From contig JADLZK010007185.1 in NCBI GenBank assembly GCA_015847255.1, positions 1 through 64,000 on the forward strand: a DNA stretch of 64,000 nt, in the 5' to 3' direction. A program made the position numbers and the translations under genes. The number at the start of each line of letters is the position of its first letter. Positions within the stretch are counted from its first letter, which is position 1. The DNA is from Hyparrhenia diplandra. Taxonomy: Eukaryota; Streptophyta; Magnoliopsida; Poales; Poaceae. Under the pieces are notes generated by a model. It had not been told where the DNA came from. It did no database searches and worked only from the letters and a program-made list of their open reading frames with translations. Positions 21,909 to 32,411 of this stretch are shown in pieces.

Positions 21909-24836
21909 GTATATATCTTTTCTATAATTTGAACGAAGTTTGATGATTGTGCTAAATGCATTTGACAAACTATTTACTATGCATTTATTTACATACACAA
22001 CTTTTAACCGAAAGTGACAATACGTGAAGGTCTTAATTATAGGTTATTACCCAGATGAGATGCGCAACTTAAATAATTGATGGTATGCCGTAGTTCATAT
22101 TGTTCCGTGTGTTTATCCATAGCGCATGGATTAGTTGATGAGTTCTCTCTATCGATCGTTCAAGCGATAGATACTCAGATGGGGAGTGCACAGAGCGGGT
22201 CCATATGCAGGGGGGACACACGAAGACATGTCCCTGACTAGGCAACAAACAACAGCGACTTGTGTGATGCATGGACAAAACCCAACCAACTCACCAATGC
22301 AAGCAAGCTTTTGTCTTCGAATCTAGCTAGCTAGATAATTAAATAGGTAATAACTATATATAGCTAATTAAATTCATGGTAGATTATTAATTAATTATGT
22401 TGTCTAGAATTATTTGGTGAGATCTTGCCCTTGACATTTTTTTTTATTTCCCTTTTGTCTCATCTGTTGTTGCTTGCTTGCATGCATGCTCCAATTAACA
22501 AAAGCTCATCTTGTTTCATTACTTCTTGTGTTGGAGTGTGTAATTTCAGTAATTCCACTTTTTGCGTCGGGCCAACTACTTAATTTGGTCTTTACCCTAA
22601 ACAGTGTGTGTTTTAACTCACGAAAAATGTTCCTCACGAAATCGCCAGTTTGTGGTTGTGGTGGATGCTTGGGTGGTACTGCTTTTCTACTACTTGTTGT
22701 GTAAGGTCGTCAACAAATCCTACAAGTAAATTTATAACGAACAACATTATATATGTGAGTGCAGTGGATGCAGAAGCAAAAAGCATACTGCATACATGAT
22801 TGTGTTGGAAACTAAAAGGCAAAAAATCTGGATGCATCATGTCGTACAACACGTACGTGCGCACAACCGAGGACAGATAAAGCTAGAGCTAGGGGCAACC
22901 ACTACGATACGATTCGATCCGTGCCAACTTTTGCTTCTGTTGCGACCGAGACAGATAAAGGGCTTGCTGATGCGAGCTCCACTACGATTATCATCAGCAC
23001 TAGCTATGCCCATCATGCACTAACGTTAGCAAATGCAAGCATGCATGTGTGTGCGTGCAACAATATCTTATATATATAACGTGCACTTGGAGGTCGATCT
23101 CTTGCCTAAGTCTCGATCGTGAGTGCGTGCTATGTATTTCCCTCTCTGTATCTGTGTATCTCTTGCCTTGTCTTTCGGCAAAAACATATCTCAACAACAC
23201 CGTGTAGGTTTCCTTGTCCATAGATACATATTTGTATCTTCGCCTCTCCCACTGTCTCTAATCGATCTCTACCCCACAAGTAGTCTAGCTAGTTGCATAC
23301 ATGAATATGCAGATATACTTAGATTGGGATCCAAAGTGACTATAGCTGCTGCTTTCCAGCTGGATCTGTAGGATATCTTACTGTACATAACGTCTCTCAG
23401 TGTATAGTGTGTTGTCACTTTGTTAGTGGACTCATATATGTATGGTACCGTGATAGTTGTACCTTATGGTACGGTGGTACTTGCACTACTTTTCTCTCTT
23501 TCGAGAGAGATGGTGGTGGTGGTACACCTTGTGTACGGCACTTAGGCCAGCAAAAAGATATATATGCTTGTATGGAGTATGACTAGATATTTATTAGAAA
23601 TGCATGGACCAAGCACAATCAGTGTCCACATTCATTCAGGAACATACATATGGGCATATGTAGCCGGGCTATATATGTCCATTTTTGCCTGGTGCTTTAA
23701 GGCACCACCAACCTGGTTGACACTCTTTATCTTTATTCAAGGAGGAAATGGATTGAAACATGGCTCCACCATGCAATGTGAGGCACTTTAATATTTTGTC
23801 GGCAGATTCTATATTGTTGATACCTTTGTGTGTATGACAGAGAGAGAGAAAGAGAGAGAGAATTCCATGCATGCATGCATGCATATGTTCTTGACCCTTG
23901 ATTTGTTTTTTTTTTTAAATGGTCACCTATAAAATTTAAACATGCTCAGCTACACACATGTACATCTTTGTGATGTCTCTCAATCCATAGGTGCATCATC
24001 ACTTACCATTTGAAACATTATTATCGAGCTGAAAATATGTGCATCATGTTAGTTGGTGCTCAAACTTAGGTGGTACCGTGCCACTGAACCTGTGAACTTG
24101 GTTCCACTGCACAATAAACATGCAAAGATTTAGGTTTTGTCCACAGTTATTTGAGATTAGCTCGTGAACTAGGTCTTTTTCCAAGTGAACTAGGTCTTTT
24201 TCCTATTTGAACAAATTTAATTCCTAGGGGCACATAGCTCATGAAGGCCACATGTGTATATAAGGCAAAAATATTTAGGAAGCTCATGTATTCATGGGTC
24301 GGCCCATGTCCTCTTTTATGGGCCAAAACTAGGCGTGCAGTCCACAGTTAGGCTCTTGTGCACCCAAAGAAAAAAACGGATGCTGAGCCCAACAAAGACT
24401 GACCACACTTTTTATTTTGTTTTAAAAAAGGGACAAATTACATGCATGCAATTTATGCTGAGCTAGGATCATGTGTGAAAACAAGAGCCCAACAAAGATA
24501 GGCTCTTCTGTGAAAACAAGCATGCCCGTGCACATAGAATTGACCCAATGTACTGTGAGGTAAGTTATCATTTGAGTTCTCAATAATGTATTATGAATTG
24601 GCATTGCTAAAAATAATTAAAGCACATGTTGGCTAATAGATACGAATCAGTACTTCTATTGTTGTATTTAAAGTTTGCTGGTCTAATCAGTTTCAATATG
24701 GGAATAAACACATAGGAGGCGAAAGTTACTCTTGAACCTTTTTGAATGTGCTATGAAAGGTATGGTAACCTATGAAGCAATTTTTGCTTAATATGTATTC
24801 AATCTAGGTAAAAATTTCCAAAATTGTGGGGGTTAC
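21909..24836. other. Long AT-rich intergenic region, no gene seen
   Basis: Only short repeats are visible: GTGAACTAGGTCTTTTTCC twice in tandem near 24164-24203, repeated AGCCCAACAAAGA blocks at 24386 and 24486, and GA/GCAT microsatellite tracts near 23839-23880. Small open frames lack coding character. Confidence 0.5.
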
Positions 24837-26201
24837 CTGTGAGCATTGTATGTGGTTTTTGTCCATCCATTATCTCCATGAAATTTGTGAGTGACCATTC
24901 GAAATCCTGAGTTCTTTTCGTGTGACAGGAGTACACCACCGAAAATAATTGACTGGAAGTGGTTATTTACACCAACAAATATACCAAACGGTAGGTTGTA
25001 CAAGTTTGTCCGGTATGTTGTGTCGAAAGTTACAACATCACCAAATCTTTTGTAATCCTTTATATTTTTTCCCGAGCACCATAACATTGATTCTATTTTT
25101 CCTTCATTGCCTGTCTGAACTCTCAATTGGAAAGCTAGATCCTGTTGCTTCATCTGTTTCAGCAATTCTAGTGTTTTACTCATATCATCTTTTATATCTT
25201 CTTGAGCAATCTTCGAACAGAGATTCTTAACTGCTTGTTTCCTCACTTGTGTGATGGTTCCAGACCCTCCAGCGCCAATAATGCTGCAGACTCGGCCTAA
25301 TGAGACATTGTTGCCCCTTAGTCTTCTGATAAACTCTTTTGTCATAGAGTCGATGAAACTGTGAGATCCCCACTGGCTTTTTTTTTTCGCCTGGGGTTGA
25401 TGAGAGGGGATGATTGTGATCTGATATGACACTGGTAACTATCCATGCATGATCAGATGTCCGATGCAGTCGTATCTTCGCCCTGCATCCGCACCGGGCA
25501 GTTGCGGCATCTGGATTTTTACAGAAGCCCGGCAGAAGTTAATGAGCACTGAATACTGAGGTACAAGTGATGGTTTTTTGCGGTGGATGAATGAGTAATT
25601 ATCGCATTTACGTTATTACCTCACAACAACATACTATGTCCTTTCTGCAAGTGTAGTTTTTTCTCGTTTATATGAGATTTGCCTTCTCTTATTCCAAATC
25701 CAACTTCCCATGAGTAGAGGTTGTAGAATTCCTTTGCTTCTTCGAAAAAGCAGAATACGGTGCCTTGTTTAGGATAGAAAATTGGTTCCCCTAACCTTTC
25801 ATTGGCAGTTGCTATCACTCTCGATAGAGCACCTTCATCGTTAGGAGCCTAGCAAGATTCTGGACCCTGCTTCCCCTGTTTCCTGGGTTTTAGAAATTTT
25901 TGAGGATATGAGAGGATTCCCGTGGGCTATGAGTGGGGAGTGATATGAATTAAGTCAGTAAGGAGTACTTTTTTCTTTTCTTCACTCTTGAAGGCCACTC
26001 TGATTGGTTCTTTTCTGAACTCAGATTTGGTGAAACTTGATCGTCTGCTGTAGCCGATGTTGCTCCCTCATCTCCGCCGAGATCTGGAGCCGCTGAATCC
26101 CGATCATGATCATTAGCTACCTTAGTGCACCGATCTTCTGTGCTTGTATCTACCATATTTTTCGTGGTTACTGGATGATTGGAGGAGGCTATCGCCAGCA
26201 T
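24837..26201 (-). pseudogene. FAR1/FRS-type (MULE transposase-derived) gene, frameshifted and truncated
   Basis: Exon 1 (26201-25969) begins MLAIASSNHP and ends RVKKRKK at a GT donor. Exon 2 (25848-25620) carries the FAR1 DNA-binding motif EEAKEFYNLYSWEVGFGIREG and, in a shifted frame, RKDIVCCCE. Exon 3 (25510-24837) has RCGCRAKIRLHRTSDHAW and DHNHPLS, then, again shifted, the MULE domain: MTKEFIRRLRGNNVSLGR, DVVTFDTTYRTNLYNLPFG. FRS proteins are transposase-derived transcription factors (FHY3/FAR1 in phytochrome A signalling). Frameshifts fall in a T6 run (25657-25662), a T10 run (25378-25387) and near 24905. The gene stops at the donor ACAG/GTAACC; the rest of the MULE domain and the SWIM zinc finger are absent. 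Confidence 0.85.
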
Positions 26202-26607
26202 TCGAGCATCAGAGAGTTGGATCTGATATTTTTTGAACTGGACAGGTTTGCGGAAAGCCCCCTACTTGTTGCTCAAGCTGAAATATGTTGCTTCCATTGG
26301 CAAGCCGAGTAGTTCGGTGCCCCACGACGATTGGGAAGCGGCTTCGACGGCGGTGACGAACGGATCTCTGAAGGCTTCGAGGAAGATGAACATGAGTTTT
26401 GTACTTCTTTGTAATTTTCCTTTTCTTAGGATTTCTGTTTGTAAAAGGGTCGGTGTGAAGCACCAAAATTAATGCATGTTCCTTCTCAAAGAGGAAGCCT
26501 GCGATTCGGACCGCAAACCATTACGGACCTCCCCACGCTTATTTAGTTCCAAAGTGATTCCCATCTCGCATGTTTCCGTTATTACATCGTAGCCATCCGA
26601 TTGGGTG
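26202..26607. other. Upstream flank of the FRS-like pseudogene
   Basis: No TATA box, gene or element was recognised before the LTR target site at 26608. Confidence 0.4.
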
Positions 26608-26612
26608 GGATA

Positions 26613-29244
26613 TGTTAGAAATTTAGGCATTTTCCAACTCAATTTAATCCAGAGAAATAACAACATAAATGTGATGACATATAAGAAAATTAGCATCATA
26701 ATTTGTGACATCAAACGTTGTCATGTGTATAACCAAAACATGATCGGAATAATTAAACCATGACATAACTAACCAAACAAGAAGAACATATATCATGGAT
26801 ATGATCAAAACAAGATTAAAAGCATGTGAACAAGTGTTGGTATTTGTTAGCTTACGAGAAATATTTACAGATCCGCAAGTGCACGGATGGCCAAAGTGAG
26901 CATTTCACCCGGGAGGGTTTTAATTATCGAATCCACGAGGAAGATATGATAGGGGGTTCAATTAATTAAAGGTAGTGATAGAAGACTAATGAGATTTTAG
27001 TAGTCAGCATATACTTAAACAAAGTAAGCCAATAATAAATAGCAATTTAGGTATATGAGACAAAGAGAGGCACACACGTAGTGAGTATAGGATAAAACTA
27101 ATTCCTAGTGAGATTAGGATTGGATTTAAGACAAAGGGACAGTTCTTATGTAGCATACAAAGACTCTATTAAATGGTTTCAAACAGGCATAGCATAAGAT
27201 CATATATAAATCAAAACCATAGATAAGAATGTGCACTCAAGATTACTTAAGAAAATCAGGAACTAAACAAGATTAACCCAAGAACCATTATCGACTAGTC
27301 TTACATACGGGGATGGATTGCAAAGGACTCAATAGTGTTTGCCACCACTACGATCTACCACACGACCCGGCATATAAGGTGAATCCGCTAAGTAAATTAT
27401 ATCTAAGCACCATGCTTACATACTCTCTACTACCTAGCATACACATGTAATATACTAGGAGCTCTACGAATAAGCGTTGAATTATCATGAATAATGATCA
27501 TATCAAATATGCTATGACTAGAATAAAGTAAAAATAGAATAATTGCATGCATAGTAATGGAATGGCATAAAGTTGTAGGAAAACAATAATATTGATCCAT
27601 GGTGACTTATGGATCTAGAACCGGAGCAGACGCTCTCTCTTCTCTAAACTCGACTTTCTATCTAAACTAGGCTCTAGATCTATATAGAGCGATGAATTAG
27701 CTATCCTATCTCTTGGTGGTGCCTCCTCTTCTCCCTGCCTTGGCTTCAACTTGATCTTCTACTTGATGATGACTTGAGGCTTCAGATCTTGATTATGATT
27801 GATTGTTCGGGGGGAGCAGGGGGCTGCTTATATAGTCGAGAGGAGGTGCCGAGGTGGTTTGACCTAGATACATCTCGGGATCATACCGACACCCTCGGAT
27901 CAAACCGACATTAAATGGGTGGATTAGATTGCGTCTTAGAGTCGGTTGAGGAAGCTTCCGAAGGCAGGGGCTGACGTGGCGAGAGGGCCATGCCGATCGG
28001 GCATGGTTATTGTCCCGATCGCCCTGTGGTGGGTCCCACCCCGGGCCCGCGATGCGTCGTGGGCTTCCGGAGTCTTCTAGATGATGTTTTCTTCGGTGTT
28101 AAGTTTCGCTCATGTTGGGAGTAATCCGGAGCCTTCTAGCCTTGTTTCGAGTTGGATTGCGTTACGTTTCGCTTCTGGCCGTATGACACGCCAATTCTCG
28201 CTGTTTTTTCGTTAAGTCCCCGCAAATCACAACTTTACCAAAACTCATGGAAATCATTAGTCCAAAGCCCTATTCTCTTGTTGATTTACCTTTTTTAGCC
28301 CTTTTTCATGAATTGTTGATGAATAAAAATATGAGTTAGTGAGCGTCAACAACAAGGCATATGAAACATACGAGAGAGAACACATAATATAAGAAATACA
28401 AGAACAAGAAAAGGAAACGAAGTTACGGATATACCCAGATGTTGGTCCCATGCCGAAGGCATCGGAGGCTCCACTAGCACCAAAGACCTCCGGTCATGGT
28501 GTGCTAATTCGTGCGTTGCTCGAAGTGGTAGATGATAGTCGTTGCGGGGAAGAAGTTTGCGGCCGAGAACGACTCCAAGAAGAAGAAGACACGTTTCCGG
28601 GAAGAAGACGAAAGGCAGTCGCGAAGTCGCCCCCAAAAACCTAATTGCCGCGACACCCCGTGCAGGATTCTCAAGCGGCAAGGGCTCCGGAGGCACCTGC
28701 TCTCCAACGATTCCGTGCGCGCGAAATCACCGGACGGAGAAAACTCACTAGCAGCTGAAGATGTGGTTGTGGTTGTGACTTGGTTGAATCACCGTAGAGG
28801 ATGTGTCTTTTTATAGCAAGCTAACATGCAAGAAGAGAAGCCAAAGCAACTCACGTGAAGCACTCAATCACATAACTCACAAAGGACCATTCATGCACAT
28901 AACTCTCAACAAATGAAGGAGCAATGCATGTAACTTCCTAACTCCAAGCATCATTCATGCATGTAACTCACAACAAATGAAGAATCTCTCATGTATGTAA
29001 ATCCCATGAGAAGAAACGTGTAGCACCACTAAATAAGATTAAATGGAACTAATGGAAGAAGGGGAAATGACTTTCATCAAAGCCACAAAGCACTTCACCA
29101 TGCACATGCTTGCATTCATTCCTCACCATTAAGTTTACTTAAAACTTATATGGTATTAAAACATTCACTTCCAAACCGTTACTTACCATAGAGTTTATTG
29201 GTTTATTAAATTTAATATGAGCCAAACTCATAATAAATCCAACA
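26613..29244. mobile_element. Solo LTR (outer), interrupted by a second solo LTR
   Basis: The ends are TGTTAG...CCAACA. The target duplication GGATA is perfect (26608-26612 and 29245-29249). Subtracting the nested insertion leaves an LTR of about 1.11 kb. No internal retrotransposon sequence is present, so it probably arose by LTR-LTR recombination. GC-rich transcribed-type sequence and a TTTTTATAG motif lie at 28450-28815. Confidence 0.9.
26835..28351. mobile_element. Solo LTR (inner), nested in the outer LTR
   Basis: The ends are TGTTGG...TCAACA. The target duplication ACAAG is perfect (26830-26834 and 28352-28356). Its 1517 bases contain the GATCCGCAAGTGCACGGAT motif and 'GGGAGGGTTTT' found in many grass LTRs. 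It inserted after the outer LTR. Confidence 0.9.
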
Positions 29245-29266
29245 GGATACGGGTACCCCCATCGCG

Positions 29267-29600
29267 TTCGTCTTGTCCGTGATGCCGCTAGGATCTGCTC
29301 CGTTTGGAGCCACGATGCTATTCCTCCTCTGACTCAGTCAATGTAACATCTATTTTTTTTTAATCTTTTCAATTAATCTCAAGTAGAATGTTTGAAATCA
29401 ATATATACACAGGAATGATTCCAATCGATCACTGAAGGCGATATATATATGATATTGTGTTGTGCCTTATATTAATTGCAGGTGATGAACCACCTCCGAC
29501 ATGAGAAGGTCTTAGTGGATGTGCGGTGCAACTGATCGAGCGCACCATGTGGCTTAAAGAAGGCAGTTAGCAACAGTAATGTATGCTTTATGTTCCTTAA
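29267..29600 (+). pseudogene. Paralogue fragment 1 of an unrecognised three-exon gene family
   Basis: This segment matches the 3' part of the gene at 50.4-51.8 kb: the end of exon 2 (LVRDAARIC, VWSHDAIPPLT), a donor AAT/GTAACATC, the intron with its CATTCC-AATCGA block, the acceptor TTGCAG near 29482, the exon with GATGAACCACCTCCGACATGA, and the 3' flank (GAAGGTCTTAGTGG; GGCTTAAAGAAGGCAGTTAG). The 5' part is missing; similarity stops 17 bases inside the outer solo LTR's target site. With an added codon before the donor the spliced frame is altered. It is a truncated relic; its function is unknown. Confidence 0.8.
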
Positions 29601-30062
29601 TCGGTTCAACAATGCAAGTTTTTTTTTCCGTTGATTCGAAGCTCGCGCTGTCTGTCTTTTTTTGTGTCTAGGTCCACAAACTTTGGCTTTGATTGAGAAG
29701 TAAATTATGCCAAATTTTTGGAGATGAACTCTTTTATTTTTTCACTCTCATTAATTTTGGGAGTTGACAAAAAAACAAGATTTGAGAAATGAAATTGGCC
29801 AAACTGTCCCTGATGTTCTAACCAACACAAAATGGCAACCGATCGATAGGTTGCCCATATCTTTGTCATACTCGAATCAGATTACCAAACAGCTACAAAA
29901 AATTGCTGAAGCTAAATTATCACATGTCCAAGCGTGAAATTGTACAAGTATAGTTTTCGGTGATAAATAAAAACATCCAGCCAATATCTTGATCTCCTCG
30001 CCTTAATTCTAGGTGTGATTTGTTGGGGAACCAACAGGACAGGACGCTTGATGTTGTTTATT
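29601..30062. other. Intergenic sequence, no gene seen
   Basis: AT-rich sequence without recognisable structure. Confidence 0.4.
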
Positions 30063-30123
30063 ATAAGATTATACAAGTTTTTTTTTTTTTTTTTTTTTTT
30101 GAGAATGATAAGATTATACAAGT
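30063..30123 (-). mobile_element. Micro-retroposon 3: ATTCTC + poly(A) (minus) between 16-bp direct repeats
   Basis: ATAAGATTATACAAGT lies at 30063-30078 and 30108-30123. Between them is a 22-T run followed by GAGAATG, which reads CATTCTC plus poly(A) on the minus strand. Confidence 0.75.
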
Positions 30124-30409
30124 GGCCGTCGCTGTTTCTTAGCCGGCCTAGGCCCATGAATTTACACTACCACGGGCCACCCTACTCAAACAACACATGA
30201 GAATAAAGGCCTGCTAGCAATTGGATCTAATTAAGGCCTACGTAGAAGATGGCGACCGGCCTCTCTTTCATTTTTAAAATATTATTTTGATTAATTATAG
30301 AAAATTTTTTTTTTAAAAGAAAATAAAACAATGAGATTGACATGTGGTAACGGTATCTGCAACGGCGCAGTTGTTAGCACTTGGCAGCAGGGCAATAGAC
30401 TTATTTCTT

Positions 30410-30545
30410 AACGCGTCTAGGGCAATGAGCTTCGCTATGTTCGCTTGTCTTATCTTATTTTATCTTATTCTCTCTCACAGAATAGTATTCAATCAGCCAA
30501 AATCAGCCCTAAGCCAAAATCCACCAAATAAATTCCTTGTTGATA
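30410..30545. repeat. MITE-like fragment (hAT type)
   Basis: TGTTCGCTTGTCTTATC on the left and GAATAGTATTCAATCAGCC on the right are reminiscent of panicoid/grass hAT-type MITEs with GTTCGCTTGGCTTAT ends. The right terminus is incomplete. Confidence 0.3.
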
Positions 30546-30689
30546 TGCCATTCTATAGCAGATATCTGAGGTTAGATTGTCCGCCTTTGGGACTTTGTAA
30601 AACCAATGGTACAAGCCACGTTCGCATTTACGGGGGCAAAAGCCTACACCGGTACATACAAGCTACGACACAAGCATGGCTCCTAGAAG

Positions 30690-31560
30690 TTTGGGGAATA
30701 CCGGGCGCCTGGGAATGCCCACGCCAGCCCCACCTCCCACCCACCGAGGAGGAGCGAGAGACAGAAAGCCACGGGCATCGCGCCCCCCCCCGCCCGCCCG
30801 CGACGGAGCTAGAGTCGAAGCGGCGATGGTGAACGAGGGAAGCTGGAGCTCCATGGCCGCCCAAGCTCCGCTGCTGCATCCCTGCCGCCGATGAGACCGG
30901 CTTCGAGACACGGGACGACGCGCCGTGGCGGGCCGTGTTGGTTGCGTGTGCCCCACTAGAGGCCGCGTGGGGCTGCACACCTTGCCGCCGCGATGAGGGC
31001 CTCGGTCACGCCGACGGCGGCGACGGGCTGCCGAGCTTGAGGCCCTCGCAGCTGGCGCCGAGCCGGGCACCGCCACTCGGCCGTCGCGTTGTCGCCCCTC
31101 CATGCACGCCGAGTGGAGCAGCTCTTCCGCATGCCAGCCCACCGCCCTCGCGTGGAGGGAGCAGGAGCACACCGCTTGCCAAGTCGTCCCCGCCTACCTC
31201 GGCCCGAGCCCCGTCGACTGGCTAAGGCCGACGTGTCCTCTTCCTCGGCAGGTGGGGTCTTGAGTAGGTGGTTGCCGTAAACAGCGACGCTGGGGTCGGA
31301 GGGGACGGGACATCGTCGGGCCGCTGCCGGAGCAGGAGTAGTCGAGTAGGGAGGTGCTTTCCGACTAGGTAGCCATGGCGATGGATTCAACACGGTGGTG
31401 TGGGGGAGACAGAGTGGATCCGCCCGAAGCGCGAGGTCGCCGAAGCTCGCACTCCATCCAGCCGATGCCGCTGGATCGCTCATGAGGTGGGGAAGTGGGT
31501 GGTTGAGTTCGCGCCGGAGGGGAGAGAGAGGGAAGGGAGGGGGTTGGATAGAATGGTTGG
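30690..31560. other. GC-rich island without a confident gene
   Basis: Long open frames exist on both strands because the sequence is GC-rich and stop-poor. None shows a recognisable domain, and no splice pair gives a convincing model. It could be a first exon or an untranslated leader; a TATA-like ATATAAAAAGG on the plus strand occurs at about 31664, past its end. Confidence 0.4.
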
Positions 31561-31991
31561 CCCACCCGTCAGTGAGTGGGTATAGTCGATTTGGGTATAA
31601 AATGTTGATGACTAGGATATAGAGATGAGATATAGATGATTGATGATCAGTGAGGGAGAAAGTCATATAAAAAGGAGGGAATCTCGACGACAAGTAATGG
31701 ACAGAGGAAACCTTTAAAGGATGATGAGTGTGGATAGTTTTAGCACGGCTCGTCACAAGGGAAATACTATACAACACGTGACTCATTTTTTGCCTTTCTC
31801 TCAGGCAACAAATGGCTGCCAGTGGATCATAATTGTATGGCCTTCAACCTGCAGCGCCATCCTATTCCAATGCATGATGCTATAGCCCCGCCGTTGCCCT
31901 GTCTGCTATAGCCCACCGTCACCCCTCTACTCATAACATTACATTTTTTTAGGTCTATGTAAAATTGACGCTCCCACAAAATGGAGAGTAA

Positions 31992-32255
31992 TTTTTTTTT
32001 TTTGAGATTACACCGTAGAACGTACACGCTCTACATGGATGCACGCTCACCATTATGAGCAACTTTGAAGGATTGATCTGGTATGTTTCGAGATCCACGA
32101 CGACACCGCATGGACCTCAACATCGACAGAGACGTCGTCTACCGTTGAAACTATAGCGCCAGAAAATTTCTAGAATAAAATTTAGGAAAACATGTGAGCA
32201 CTGGTGCTAAGTGAAGGACTTGAACCTTAATTAGTAGAATAGTAGGCATTACAAG
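31992..32255 (-). repeat. OsSN-like tRNA-derived SINE, antisense
   Basis: Read on the minus strand, a B-box GGTTCAAGTCC (32216-32226) lies near the 5' end. It is followed by the conserved SINE body with blocks such as TTTCTGGCGC and ATCTCGAAACATACC, and the element ends in 12 A at 31992-32003. The layout and blocks match a widespread grass SINE family. Target duplications were not resolved. Confidence 0.65.
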
Positions 32256-32411
32256 AATATTTATTGAGAATATCTTGGGCTGGGGGTGGGCTACTGGCTA
32301 GTGTGGACCGTGGAGTACTGAAGTCACACGCGGCTGCGGACTGCGCCAAGACGACACGCAATCCACAGACGTTTCGACGACCACCGCCGGCGGCGAGCAT
32401 ATTCTTGGAAG

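Noticed and set aside
30628..31786. Minus-strand frames of 116-276 residues as genes
   Set aside because: No domain or codon pattern, several overlapping frames of equal length, and no supported start or splice sites.
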